Positions 44,782-56,169 of a stretch of 64,000 nt of DNA are shown in pieces; positions within the stretch are counted from its first letter, which is position 1; each line of letters begins with the position of its first letter. Below the pieces are notes generated by a model. That model was not told the origin of the DNA. It saw nothing but the letters and a program-made list of their open reading frames with translations, and did not search any database. The DNA lies in contig CAKUKU010000001.1 of NCBI GenBank assembly GCA_934663775.1, forward strand, positions 62,001 through 126,000. Direction: 5' to 3'. Made by a program: the position numbers and the translations under genes. Origin of the DNA: an uncultured Ellagibacter sp. Lineage in GTDB: Bacteria; Actinomycetota; Coriobacteriia; Coriobacteriales; Eggerthellaceae.

Positions 44782-46665
44782 CTAGAGCGCTTCGAGTTTC
44801 TCCTGAATGGCAGCGGTGATTCCTTCGGCGTCGAGGCCGAGTTCGTGCATGAGGAAGTCAGGGGCGCCTTGCATGATGTAGCGATCGGGAATGCCCAGCG
44901 TGAGCACGGGCACCTTCGCGTTCTGGCGCGCGAGATCGGCAAGCACCTCTTCCCCGACACCACCTGCGATTACACCGTCTTCGACCGTCACCACAAGACG
45001 GGTTTCGGATGTCTTGCGAATCGCCTCAGTATCGAGTGGCTTCACCCAACGCATGTCGACGACGCGAACGGACAGGCCCGCTTCCTCAAGCACAGCCGCA
45101 GCCTCGTTCGCAGGCTCAACCATATTCCCGAACGCGAGGATCGCGACATCGGACCCTTCCCTCACCAGGCGCGACACGCCAGGCTCGTAGGTTTCGGGCT
45201 TGTCGGGAACGGGCACGCCGCACGCCTCGCCGCGCGGATAGCGCACCGCGAACGGCCCGCCGAGCGCAAGCGCGGTATGAAGGGAGTTCACGAGTTCCGC
45301 CTCGTTGGAGGGCGCAAGCACTCGCATATTGGGAACCATGCGCGTATAGACCAGGTCGAACATGCCGTGGTGCGTCGGCCCATCGGCGCCCACCAAGCCC
45401 GCGCGGTCGATAGCGAACACGACATCGAGGTTCATGAGGGCGTTATTGACGATGAGCTGATCGATGGCGCGCTGCAGGAACGTAGAGTACACGGCGAACA
45501 CCGGCTTGCGACCGCCGATAGCGAGCCCCGCCGCCATGCCGGCCGCGTTCTCCTCGCAAATGCCCACGTCAATGAAGCGGTCGGGGAATTCCTTCTCGAA
45601 CGCGGTCAGCCCCGTGCCGCTTTCCATCGCAGCGGTGATCGCGACGATGCGCTCATCGGCGCGCGCCTCGTTCAAGAGAGCCTCGCCGAACACCGAGGTG
45701 TAGCTCGGCGCCTTCGCGGGCTTCTTTATGGCCTTGCCCGTGGCGATATCGTAAGGACCCGTACCATGGAAGCGCGTCGGCTCCGCCATCGCGGGACCGT
45801 ACCCAGCGCCCTTCTTGGTGACCACGTGCATAAGCACCGGGCCGTCGGCGGCCAGGCACGTCGAGAGCATCCCCTTCAGCTCGTGGATGTTGTGCCCGTC
45901 AACCGGCGTCGTGCACACGATGCCCAGCTGCTCGAAGATCATGGAGTGGGGAATAACGAACTGCTTCATCGATTCTTTCGCGTTGCGCCCGAAGTGCATG
46001 AGCGCACTGCCGAGGGCGCCCGACTGTTCCATGGCTTCCTGCACGCGATCACGCGTCGTGCGATACGACGATGACGTGCGCAAATAGCCGAGGTGCTTCA
46101 TGAGCGCGCCGACGTTGCGCGAGATGGACATCTCGTTGTCGTTCAGGATGATGACCATGGGAAGCTGGGCCTGCCCGATGTAGTTCAACGCCTCGAAGGC
46201 CATGCCTCCGCCGAGCGCCGCATCGCCGATGAGCGCGACGATCTTGTTCGTGCCACCCGAAAGCGCCCGCGCCTTGGCAAGCCCGACGGCGACCGAAAGC
46301 GAGTCGGACGCGTGCCCGGAGGCGTGTACGTCGTATTCGCTCTCGGAAGGCTTCGGAAAGCCGGAGATACCGTGGAACGTGCGCAGCGTGTCGAAGCGGT
46401 CGCGCCGCCCCGTCACAAGCTTGTGCGCATACGATTGGTGCCCCACATCGAAGATGAACTTGTCTTCAGGGCAGTTGAGAAGGCTGTGAACTGCGAGGAT
46501 AATCTCGACCGCACCAAGGGACGACGCCACATGACCACCTGTTTTAGAAGTGGTGGTGATAATCTGCTCCCTGATCTCGCGAGCGAGAATCGAGAGCTCA
46601 TCATCGGTGAGAAGTTTCAGGTCGGCAGGTGAATCGACCACGTCAAGTATGCGCTTATTCGCCAT
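44782..46665 (-). CDS. dxs: 1-deoxy-D-xylulose-5-phosphate synthase
   Basis: 627 residues, normal length, from the ATG at 46663-46665. Thiamine-diphosphate site ALIGDAALGGGMAFEALNYIGQ...ILNDNEMSIS, N-terminal GGHVASSLGAVEIILAVHSLLNCPEDKFIFDVGHQSYAHK, and transketolase-type domains with CEENAAGMAAGLA and DRAGLVGADGPTHHG. First step of the MEP isoprenoid pathway. Last gene of the carboxylase-nusB operon; the gap from xseB is 50 bp with an AGAGGAG SD. Confidence 0.97.
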   Translation of the reverse strand: MANKRILDVVDSPADLKLLTDDELSILAREIREQIITTTSKTGGHVASSLGAVEIILAVHSLLNCPEDKFIFDVGHQSYAHKLVTGRRDRFDTLRTFHGISGFPKPSESEYDVHASGHASDSLSVAVGLAKARALSGGTNKIVALIGDAALGGGMAFEALNYIGQAQLPMVIILNDNEMSISRNVGALMKHLGYLRTSSSYRTTRDRVQEAMEQSGALGSALMHFGRNAKESMKQFVIPHSMIFEQLGIVCTTPVDGHNIHELKGMLSTCLAADGPVLMHVVTKKGAGYGPAMAEPTRFHGTGPYDIATGKAIKKPAKAPSYTSVFGEALLNEARADERIVAITAAMESGTGLTAFEKEFPDRFIDVGICEENAAGMAAGLAIGGRKPVFAVYSTFLQRAIDQLIVNNALMNLDVVFAIDRAGLVGADGPTHHGMFDLVYTRMVPNMRVLAPSNEAELVNSLHTALALGGPFAVRYPRGEACGVPVPDKPETYEPGVSRLVREGSDVAILAFGNMVEPANEAAAVLEEAGLSVRVVDMRWVKPLDTEAIRKTSETRLVVTVEDGVIAGGVGEEVLADLARQNAKVPVLTLGIPDRYIMQGAPDFLMHELGLDAEGITAAIQEKLEAL

Positions 46666-46715
46666 GATGCAAGAACTCCTCTCCCCCGCCGCGCGTTTGC
46701 CGCGAAAGTACTGAC

Positions 46716-47027
46716 TTATCGTGCGGCCTCGGGCGTCCCATCTTCGGCCGTGGCGGCCGCGACGCTCTCGCCCTTCGCGGACGCTGTCTGGTCGTCTGGG
46801 GCGGTCGCCTGCCCCGCCGGCTCGTCGGCAGCGCTCGCGTCGTCTTGCTCGAGCAGCGCCTCGGCGCCTTCCTCGGAAAGATCGCACGCGGAAAGACCGA
46901 GCTTCACCGCTTCCTCGTAGAGGGCGAGCGCGTCGTCGAGCGAGATGCCAGGCGCGCTGACCGCCTCGACGATTTCATCGAGGCGATCGCGCACCTGGTC
47001 GTATGTCTGGTCGCTAGAGCCAGGCAT
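46716..47027 (-). CDS. xseB: Exodeoxyribonuclease VII small subunit
   Basis: 103 residues. The first ~60 are XseB (YDQVRDRLDEIVEAVSAPGISLDDALALYEEAVKLGLSACDLSEE), normally ~75 residues in total; the last ~40 are an Ala/Asp/Glu-rich tail like that of the NusB gene before it. The start overlaps the nusB stop by 14 bp. The large subunit xseA is not in this window. Confidence 0.88.
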   Translation of the reverse strand: MPGSSDQTYDQVRDRLDEIVEAVSAPGISLDDALALYEEAVKLGLSACDLSEEGAEALLEQDDASAADEPAGQATAPDDQTASAKGESVAAATAEDGTPEAAR

Positions 47028-47739
47028 CCGCCTGCTCCTCGGGTGCGGGCTGGGCGCCTACTGCGGGTTCTGCGGCAGGTTCAGCCTGTTCAGCAGCCTG
47101 TTCCTCCGCCGCAGCAGGCTCGACGTCGCCCTTGCCTGCAGGCTCGGCGTCCGTCGCAGCAGGCTCGCCTTCGGCTGCGGATGCGCTCTCGGCGGCGCCT
47201 TCAGTCGCGGGCTGCTCGCCAGCAGTTTCAGCTGCGGGTTCTTCTCCATTGGTCGGGAACGCATAGGCCGCCAGGGCCTCTTCCTCGCGGCGGCGCGCCG
47301 CCTCGGGGTCTTTCGCATCTTCCTCGAGCTGGCGGGCGATGCGGCCCAAAACGCCGTTCACGAAGCGGGGCGACTCGTCCTCGCCGCCGAAGCCCTTCGC
47401 CAACTCGACCGCCTCGTTGATGGCCACCGAAACCGGCACCTCTTCAACGTAGAGCATTTCGTAGGTAGCTAATCGAAGGATGCAGCGGTCGACGATGGGC
47501 ATGCGGTTGAGCTTCCAGTTCTCGGAAGTCGAATCCAAGCGCACGTCGATGGGAAGCATCTTCTCGTCGACGCCCTCGATCAGGCTGATTGCGTAATCGG
47601 AAAGCGACGCGCCGTCCTCCTCGAGAACGAGGCCCGAATCGAGCAGCTCGGCCGGGCGCACACCCTTGATTTCGCTGGTGTAGAGCACCTGGAGCGCGTT
47701 TTGGCGCGCAGCGGTGCGTTCATGTCGTCGTGATGCCAT
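47014..47739 (-). CDS. nusB: Transcription antitermination protein NusB with long acidic C-terminal tail
   Basis: 241 residues from the ATG at 47737-47739 (SD TAGGAG). NusB occupies ~1-140 (RTAARQNALQVLYTSEIKG...NWKLNRMPIVDRCILRLATYEMLY...VSVAINEAVELAKGFGGEDESPRFVNGVLGRI). About 95 extra residues follow, nearly all Ala, Glu, Pro and Gly. NusB acts with NusE in rRNA antitermination. The tail is disordered by composition; its role is unknown. Confidence 0.93.
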   Translation of the reverse strand: MASRRHERTAARQNALQVLYTSEIKGVRPAELLDSGLVLEEDGASLSDYAISLIEGVDEKMLPIDVRLDSTSENWKLNRMPIVDRCILRLATYEMLYVEEVPVSVAINEAVELAKGFGGEDESPRFVNGVLGRIARQLEEDAKDPEAARRREEEALAAYAFPTNGEEPAAETAGEQPATEGAAESASAAEGEPAATDAEPAGKGDVEPAAAEEQAAEQAEPAAEPAVGAQPAPEEQADAWL

Positions 47740-47746
47740 TTGTCTC

Positions 47747-48100
47747 CTATTCGGCGAACTGGATGCCGTCGATATACACATCGACCGAGGCAACCTCGAC
47801 GCCGACTTGGCTCGCCACCGCGTCGGCGACGGCCTGGCGCAGGCTTGCCGCGACGTCGGGAAGCGCAAAGCCGTAGAAGACCTCGATGCGCACGGCGATT
47901 TCCAGCTTGTTGTCGTCGTTCACGGTGATCTCGATGCCCTGGGTGGAGGGCTTCTGACCGAACACGGCACGGATGCCGCGGCCTTGCGCGCCCGGCGCGC
48001 CGACGCATGCAACGCCCTCGACCTCGCTCACCGCGATGGACACAATCGTTTCCACGACGCCCGGGGCGAGCGCCATGCCTTCGACGTTCAACTCACTCAT
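47747..48100 (-). CDS. Asp23/Gls24-family envelope stress protein
   Basis: 117 residues, whole-length match to the Asp23/YloU fold: LAPGVVETIVSIAVSEVEGVACVGA and IEVFYGFALPDVAASLRQAVADAVASQVGVEVASVDVYIDGIQF. Such proteins lie near acc/nusB genes in many Gram-positives, with a poorly defined link to envelope stress. Its ATG overlaps the accC stop (ATGA); nusB follows after 7 bp. Confidence 0.94.
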   Translation of the reverse strand: MSELNVEGMALAPGVVETIVSIAVSEVEGVACVGAPGAQGRGIRAVFGQKPSTQGIEITVNDDNKLEIAVRIEVFYGFALPDVAASLRQAVADAVASQVGVEVASVDVYIDGIQFAE

Positions 48101-49448
48101 AACAAGTCTCCCATCTGGGTCTCGATGAAGTCAGTCGTGGCTTCACCCGCGCAGAACACCTCGTTGTCGAGCACGCGGCGGTGGAACGGCAACGTGGTGG
48201 CGATGCCCTCGATTTTGAACTCCTCGAGAGCGCGACGGCCGCGGGCGAGGCATTCCTCGCGATCCTGGCCGCTCACGATGACCTTCGCCACCATGGAGTC
48301 ATAATACGGCGAAATCGAGGAGCCTTCGTGAACGTAGGTTTCCACGCGCACGCCCGGGCCCATCGGAGGCTCGAAGCGCGTGATCTTGCCCGGACACGGA
48401 CGGAAGCCGTGATCGGGGTCCTCGGCGTTGATGCGGAACTCCATCGCGTGGCCGAAGGGAGTGAACGGAGCGCGATCGGCGCAGCTCATAGGCTCGCCAG
48501 ACGCGATTCGCAGCTGCTCCTTGATGATGTCGGTGCCCGTGATCTGCTCGGAAACGGGATGCTCGACCTGCACACGCGTGTTCATCTCCATGAAGTAGAA
48601 CTTGCCCGTGGTGTCGAGCAGAAACTCGATCGTACCGGCGTTCTTGTAGTCGACCGCGCGCACGGCCTTGATGGCAGCAACGCCCATCGCGCGACGAAGC
48701 TCGTCGGTGAGCGCCGGGGACGGAGCCTCTTCGATGAGCTTCTGGTGGCGGCGCTGCACCGAGCAGTCGCGCTCGCAAAGCGCCACGTTGTTGCCGTGGT
48801 TGTCGGCGAGCACCTGCACCTCGACGTGGCGAGGGCGCAGCACGAGCTTTTCCAGGTAGACCTCGTCGTTGCCGAACGCGGCGCCCGCCTCGGCACGAGC
48901 AGCCTTGTAGTGGGACTCGAGATCGGCGGGGTCATGCACCTCGCGCATGCCCTTGCCGCCGCCGCCCGCCGTGGCCTTGATGAGCACCGGGTAGCCGACT
49001 TCCTCCGCGAAGGCGCGAGCCTCCTCGACAGTGTCGATGCAGCCGTCGGAGCCAGGCACCGTGGGAACGCCGCAGGCCTTCATAGTCTCGCGCGCGGAGG
49101 ACTTGTCGCCCATGCGCTCGATGCACTCGGCGGAAGGCCCGATGAACACGAGGTCGTTGTCGGCGCAAGCGCGGGCGAACTCGGCGTTTTCAGCCAAAAA
49201 GCCGTAGCCGGGATGAATCGCCTCGGCGCCGGTGATTTTCGCCGCCTCGATGATGTTCGACATCACGAGATAGCTTTTATTCGCCTGAGCAGGGCCGATG
49301 CAAACCTTTTCGTCGGCATACTGAACCGGGTAGGTGTCCTCGTCGGCGATGGAGTACACCGCCACGGTCTTCACCCCGAGTTCCTTGCAGGCACGCATGA
49401 CGCGCAGCGCAACTTCCCCGCGGTTAGCGATGAGAATTTTCTTGAACA

Positions 49449-49449
<1 letters not shown>
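48097..49449 (-). CDS. accC: Biotin carboxylase
   Basis: 450 residues starting MFKKILIANRGEVALRVMRACKELG. ATP-grasp motifs are complete: KATAGGGGKGMR, EKLVLRPRHVEVQVLAD, ERDCSVQRRHQKLIEEAPS, MEMNTRVQVEHPVSEQITG. It carboxylates the biotin on the neighbouring carboxyltransferase-BCCP fusion, whose stop its ATG overlaps by one base (TAATG). It may also serve acetyl-CoA carboxylase. Confidence 0.97.
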
Positions 49450-51341
<1,892 letters not shown>

Positions 51342-51491
51342 GAACTCACACCTCCTTCGGTTGTTTAAGTCAAAGAACGAAAACAGAATTATAGAAGAAG
51401 GCCGCTCAAGCGGCCTTCGAACGTCCGAATTTCACGGACAAGCAACACATGAACGGGTAGGCGGCGCGAGCGTATGGAGCAAAGAGGCTCG

Positions 51492-51640
51492 TTCGTGGTC
51501 AACTGAACGAGTTGTGCGCGCTGTTTTAGGGCTTTGAAGCCCCAAAAGAGGCGATAGGAGGCGTTTTGGGCACCAAATCACGTCGAAAACGCACTTTCAC
51601 CCCGCGAAGACGTCGCACAACTCGCTCAAGTGACCACGAA
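51492..51640. repeat. MITE-like inverted-repeat element, copy 3
   Basis: 149 bp with 27-bp ends, three mismatches: TTCGTGGTCAACTGAACGAG on the left, the complement of TTCGTGGTCACTTGAGCGAG on the right, both continuing TTGTGCG. The interior differs from copies 1 and 2 but the terminal sequence is the same family. Confidence 0.78.
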
Positions 51641-51660
51641 CTTGCGTTTGTGCTCCGCTG

Positions 51661-51822
51661 GGCGGGTTGTGCCGCGGGAGGGAGCGGGCCGGATCGAGCG
51701 AGCCGAGCGGGTTGTGCGCGCTGGGCGAGTTGTGCGCGCGGGCTGGGCGGGTTGTGCGCACGGGCGAAAGCGGGCTGGGCGGGCTGGGTGGGTTGAGCGC
51801 ACTTGTCGGGTTGTGCGGGCTA
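51661..51822 (+). repeat. Degenerate GGGTTGTGCGC repeats
   Basis: About six copies of (G/A)G(G/A)GTTGTGCGCGC spaced 18-40 bases apart, separated by GGGCTGGGC runs. The core equals the inner end sequence of the inverted-repeat elements, so it may derive from their decay or slippage. Confidence 0.6.
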
Positions 51823-51838
51823 AGCAGGCCTAGCTCGA

Positions 51839-52351
51839 CTACGCGCGGCTCGGGAGCTCGACGACCGACCTCGCGAGCACGTGGCCCTCGATCGCACGGC
51901 GAAACTCGTTCATGTAGTACCCCTCGGAAAGCCCCAGCTTGCAATCGAGCGCGTAAACAACGAGCGTGTAGGCATGCGTCTTGTCGGGTGGCTGGGGGCC
52001 GCAATAGCGATTGAACACGGCGGGATTCGAGCTGCCGTGCGCCATCGGCGACCAGTTGGAGTTCGCGCCCTGGGTGCACGCGATGGCCCCCGTGCGCGAG
52101 GCATCTTCGGGAATAAGCGTCGTCGACGGGTCGAAATCGCAGGCCAGCCAGTGAATCCAGCAAAAGCCCCCGACGGGAATCGCGTCAAAGTCGATAAACG
52201 CGAGCGCGAGCGAGACGCTACCTTCGGGCACCTCTTCTATATGGATGGGGAAAGAGCGCACGGGGAAGCCCTCGATCCTGTCGGCTGCGGACGCATACTT
52301 CCCGAATCGGTCGGGCAGCAGGTTATCTTCGAGTTCGACGTTCACGCGCAT
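51839..52351 (-). CDS. PEBP-family protein (YbhB/YbcL-like)
   Basis: 170 residues from the ATG at 52349-52351 (SD AAAGGGG). Phosphatidylethanolamine-binding protein fold: SLALAFIDFDAIPVGGFCWIHWLACDF (the D-x-D and WIHW elements), NRYCGPQPPDKTHAYTLVVYALD (ligand pocket GPxPP..HxY), as in YbhB/YbcL. Length and motif order fit. The ligand is unknown in bacteria. Confidence 0.88.
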   Translation of the reverse strand: MRVNVELEDNLLPDRFGKYASAADRIEGFPVRSFPIHIEEVPEGSVSLALAFIDFDAIPVGGFCWIHWLACDFDPSTTLIPEDASRTGAIACTQGANSNWSPMAHGSSNPAVFNRYCGPQPPDKTHAYTLVVYALDCKLGLSEGYYMNEFRRAIEGHVLARSVVELPSRA

Positions 52352-52550
52352 GGCTGGACCCCTTTCGATCGGCAACGTGTTAGAGCGAGTGTATCACGCG
52401 CCGCGCCCGGGCGCACCGTGAGGGGGAGGCGGCAGGGCGCTTCGAGATGCAACAGGATGCAGGCGATGCGGGACAGGACGCGAGAATGAGGGGCTGCACC
52501 CCGCGAGTGCAGGTCACAGCGGATCCGCACCCCTCGCTGGGCCGCAGCCT

Positions 52551-55082
52551 CTACACAAGCCCGAACGCAAGCCCCACGGCGCGGATGCAGAACGCCACGA
52601 TCCACGCGACGACGCACTGGGACACCACGAGCTTCGCGGCCGTGCGGCCGTTCGTCTCCTTCTTTACCGTCGCGATGGCGGCCACGCAGGGCGTGTAGAG
52701 CAGCGTGAACACGAGGAACACGAACGCCGTGAAAGGCGTGAACACCTCTTGCAGCGCCGCGACGCCGCCGCCGACGAGCACGGTCAGGGTGGACACGACG
52801 CTCTCCTTGGCCATGAAACCGGTGAGCAGCGCCGTCGATGCACGCCAGTCGCCGAAACCAAGCGGCGCGAACACCGGGGCAATCGCGCCGCCGATCAGGG
52901 CGAGCAGGCTCTCGTCAGCGCTTGCCGCAAGACCGAGCCCCGCGTCGAAGGTCTGCAGGAACCAGATGACGAGCGTCGCGAGGAACACGACGGTGAACGC
53001 CTTCTGGATGAATCCTTTCGCCTTGTCCCACACGAGGCGAAGCACGCTTTTCGCGCTGGGGAGGCGGTAGTTGGGAAGCTCCATCACGAACGGCACGGGC
53101 TCGCCAGTGAATTTGAACCGCTTGAGCGCAAGCGCGTAGAGGACACCTGTCGCCATGCCGAGCAGATAGAGGGCAAGCACCACAAAACCGCGCATCTCAG
53201 GTGGGAAGAATACACTTGTGAGCAGGCCGTATATCGGAAGTTTCGCGCTGCAGCTCATGAAAGGGACGAGCAGGATCGTCATCTTGCGGTCGCGCTCGCT
53301 CGACAAGGTGCGCGAAGCCATGATTGCCGGTACCGAGCAGCCGAACCCCATGAGCATGGGCACGAAGCTTCTGCCCGAAAGGCCAAGACGGCGCAGCGGC
53401 TTGTCCATCACAAAGGCCACGCGCGCCATGTATCCACTGTCCTCAAGAATGGACAAGAACAAAAACAGCGTGACGATGACCGGCAAAAACCCGAGCACGC
53501 TTCCCACGCCGCCGCAGATGCCGTCGGTCACGAGCGAGCTTACGATCGGGCTCACCTCCGCCGCAGCGAGCGCATCGCCGATGGCGCCGATCACGAAATC
53601 GATTCCCGCCTGCAGCCAGTCCGACAGCCATGCGCCAAGCCAGCTGAACGTCATGAGGAACACGAACCCCATGATGAGAATAAAGCACGGGATGGCAGTA
53701 AAGCGCCCGGTCAAGATGCGGTCGGCCGCCACGCTGCGGACATGCTCGCGGCTCTCGTGCGGGCGGACGATGGTGCGCGCGCAAAGGCGCTCGATGAACG
53801 AGAAGCGCATGTTCGCAAGCGCCGCCTCGCGGTCGAGGCCGCCTTGACACTCAAGGGCCTCGATGAAGCCGGTGAGCGCCTCGCGCTCGCGTTCAGGGAC
53901 GGCGAGCTCGCTTTCGATCAGCGGGTCGCCCTCGACCATCTTCGTCGCGGCGAAACGCACGGGCAGGCCCGCCGCCTTCGCATAGGGGTCGATGAGGTGC
54001 ATGAACGCATGAACGCAGCGGTGCACCTCGCCGAGCGGATCGCCCGACTTCTCGCCTGCGGGGCAAAAGTCGATGTACCCGGGGACTTCGCGGTTCATCG
54101 CAACATGCATCGCATGGTCGACAAGCTCGTCGATGCCCTGGTTCTTCACCGCAGAAATGGGCACGACGGGAATGCCGAGCGCCGCCTCGAGCTCGTTGAT
54201 GCGCACCGAGCCGCCGTTCGCGGAGAGCTCGTCCATCATGTTGAGCGCGAGCACCATGGGAATATTGAGTTCCATCAGCTGCAACGTGAGATAAAGGTTG
54301 CGCTCGATGTTTGTCGCGTCGACGATGTTGATAATCGCGGTGGGCTTCTCTTTGATGAGGAAGTCGCGCGTCACGACCTCCTCGTTCGAGTACGGCGAAA
54401 GCGAGTAGACGCCGGGAAGGTCGACCACCGTTGCCTCGGGGTGGCGGCGCAGCTGGCCCTCCTTTTTGTCGACAGTGACGCCGGGGAAGTTTCCGACATG
54501 CTGATTTGCGCCTGTGAGCTGGTTGAACAGTGTGGTCTTGCCGCAGTTTTGATTGCCGGCTAGCGCAAAGGTAATCGGCGCGCCCTTAGGCAGAGGCTCA
54601 CCGAGGTTGCGGATGTAGTCGTCGCCTGTCGCGCTCACCTCGCCGATGCCGGGGTGCGCGGACGCACGGGGTAACGGTTCAACGGGAACAGGCGTCTGGG
54701 GAAGGGATTCCACGGGCTCGATCAGGGCGAAGCGGGCGTCATCGAGGCGCAGCGTCAGCTCATAGCCGCGCAGCTCGATCTGGATGGGGTCGCCCATCGG
54801 GGCAACCTTGCGCACGCGCACCCCGATCCCAGGCGTGAGGCCCATGTCGAGCAGATGACGTCGCAGCTCGCCATGGCCGCGCACCGCCTTGATGATCGCG
54901 CACTGCCCCGCCTTCAGGGTGGCAAGCGTGGGCTCGTTGCTCGATTCGGCCGCGCGACCTGCGGGTTCGCCACCTGCGAGCGAATCGCCCGAAGATGCGC
55001 CTTCTCCAGGCGCGCCGCCTTTCAGGAGCACTCCCCCGCTTCCCAGCTCGGCCTTCGCCGCATCGTTTTTCTCCTGCGTCAT
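52551..55082 (-). CDS. feoB: FeoA-FeoB fusion ferrous iron transporter
   Basis: 843 residues from the ATG at 55080-55082 (an earlier TTG frame lacks support). Residues ~52-125 are a FeoA SH3-like domain (TLATLKAGQCAIIKAVRGHGELRRHLLDMGLTPG). The FeoB G domain follows: ALAGNQNCGKTTLFN (G1), FPGVTVDKKEG (G2), VVDLPGVYSLSPYSNEE (G3), NMMDE (G4), then the helical domain and a membrane part with two gate motifs (FMSCSAKLPIY; YTPCVAAIATVKKE). Fe(II) uptake under anoxia. Fused FeoA-FeoB is known but less common than separate genes. Confidence 0.96.
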   Translation of the reverse strand: MTQEKNDAAKAELGSGGVLLKGGAPGEGASSGDSLAGGEPAGRAAESSNEPTLATLKAGQCAIIKAVRGHGELRRHLLDMGLTPGIGVRVRKVAPMGDPIQIELRGYELTLRLDDARFALIEPVESLPQTPVPVEPLPRASAHPGIGEVSATGDDYIRNLGEPLPKGAPITFALAGNQNCGKTTLFNQLTGANQHVGNFPGVTVDKKEGQLRRHPEATVVDLPGVYSLSPYSNEEVVTRDFLIKEKPTAIINIVDATNIERNLYLTLQLMELNIPMVLALNMMDELSANGGSVRINELEAALGIPVVPISAVKNQGIDELVDHAMHVAMNREVPGYIDFCPAGEKSGDPLGEVHRCVHAFMHLIDPYAKAAGLPVRFAATKMVEGDPLIESELAVPEREREALTGFIEALECQGGLDREAALANMRFSFIERLCARTIVRPHESREHVRSVAADRILTGRFTAIPCFILIMGFVFLMTFSWLGAWLSDWLQAGIDFVIGAIGDALAAAEVSPIVSSLVTDGICGGVGSVLGFLPVIVTLFLFLSILEDSGYMARVAFVMDKPLRRLGLSGRSFVPMLMGFGCSVPAIMASRTLSSERDRKMTILLVPFMSCSAKLPIYGLLTSVFFPPEMRGFVVLALYLLGMATGVLYALALKRFKFTGEPVPFVMELPNYRLPSAKSVLRLVWDKAKGFIQKAFTVVFLATLVIWFLQTFDAGLGLAASADESLLALIGGAIAPVFAPLGFGDWRASTALLTGFMAKESVVSTLTVLVGGGVAALQEVFTPFTAFVFLVFTLLYTPCVAAIATVKKETNGRTAAKLVVSQCVVAWIVAFCIRAVGLAFGLV

Positions 55083-55195
55083 GCAAACCTCGTCCCCCGC
55101 GCTAACTTTCAACTGCTTATCGTCACGCGTAACGGGCGCGAGCGCAAGAACATCTCCCCGAACGGCCGAGAAATATCCATCGCCCTACGAGTTGC

Positions 55196-55260
55196 CAAGC
55201 GGGAAGTTCCTCGTGCCGAACGGGAAAACTCCTCGTGCCGAACGGGAGGTTCCTCGCCCC
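55196..55260 (-). repeat. Three degenerate 21-22-bp tandem repeats after the HAD gene
   Basis: Units of the form CGAACGGGAA(A/G)TTCCTCGTGC run in a row. On the minus strand each resembles the last codons of the HAD gene (GAGGAGCTTTCCGCTCG) just upstream, so they look like expansions of its 3' end. Confidence 0.55.
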
Positions 55261-55265
55261 GCGAG

Positions 55266-56066
55266 CTATCGAGCGGAAAGCTCCTCGAGCATGCGGCGCA
55301 GCTCCTTCTGCACGCTGTGCTCGGTGTTGGGACCGATGACCTTGCGCGCGACCTGCTTGATGGCCGAGCGCCCGTTCTCCATCGCGATGGGCATGCCGAC
55401 CATGCGCAGGATCTCGTAGTCGTTCATGGAGTCGCCGAACGCCGCGACCTCGTCGGCCGAGACGCCGTGCGCCTCCATGACCTGGCGAATTCCCGTCGCT
55501 TTGTTCACGCCGCGCTGCATGACGTCAATCCATTTGCGGCCCGACGGCGCGAACACGAAGTCCTCCCCCAGCTCGCGGGTGAGCGCATAGGACATGTCCA
55601 TGACGGTGCCGTCGCTCACGTACACCGACGCCTTGATAATGCTCGTCTCAGGGGAAGGTACCTCGTAGGCGCGCACGGGATTCGGGAGGTTCTTGTCGAT
55701 CTCACGCTCGAAAACGGCCTCGTCATCGAGGAGGAAGCTGTTCGTCCGATCGAATAGGGCCAGGTGGAGCACGTCGAACATGGTGACCGCACGGTAGAGG
55801 CGGCACACGGCGGCATGCGAGAAGACCTCGCGGTCGACCAGCTTGCCGCCGACAACAACCTGCGCGCCGTTCGACGCGACGAAGTCCATAAGGTCGACCA
55901 CGGGCGCGAACTGCTCGGAAAGCGTGTCGAAGCGACGCCCCGACGACGCGACGAAGTGGACTCCGCAACGGCGAAGCCCGCTGATGAGCTCGAACGTTTC
56001 AGGCGGGACGTTGCCCTCCGCGTCGAGCAGGGTGCCGTCCATGTCGCTTGCGATAAGCTTGATCAT
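55266..56066 (-). CDS. HAD-IIB (Cof-type) phosphatase
   Basis: 266 residues. Motif I LIASDMDGTLLD (nucleophile Asp and acid Asp), motif II FVASSGR, cap domain of the Cof class in the middle, Lys in KATGIRQVM and motif IV VAAFGDSMNDYEIL. Dephosphorylates sugar or nucleotide phosphates; substrate not predictable. Start at the first ATG, with GGAGAACC as SD. Confidence 0.93.
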   Translation of the reverse strand: MIKLIASDMDGTLLDAEGNVPPETFELISGLRRCGVHFVASSGRRFDTLSEQFAPVVDLMDFVASNGAQVVVGGKLVDREVFSHAAVCRLYRAVTMFDVLHLALFDRTNSFLLDDEAVFEREIDKNLPNPVRAYEVPSPETSIIKASVYVSDGTVMDMSYALTRELGEDFVFAPSGRKWIDVMQRGVNKATGIRQVMEAHGVSADEVAAFGDSMNDYEILRMVGMPIAMENGRSAIKQVARKVIGPNTEHSVQKELRRMLEELSAR

Positions 56067-56169
56067 GCAGGTTCTCCTTCTTGCCGGCCCCGTCGCCAGC
56101 CTGTTCCCTTCGCGTTTCCAACGCCTGCATTGTAGCGGGCGCGTATAAAGAAACGGTTAAGGGAACGTC

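Larger units (their letters stand above)
51342..51838. other. 497-bp gap with hairpin, MITE copy and degenerate repeats
   Basis: No gene. From left to right it holds a TATAAT at 51388-51393 (minus strand) close to the carboxyltransferase SD, a perfect 9-bp stem GAAGGCCGC/GCGGCCTTC at 51398-51420, an inverted-repeat element at 51492-51640, and about 170 bp of GC-rich repeats. Confidence 0.6.
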
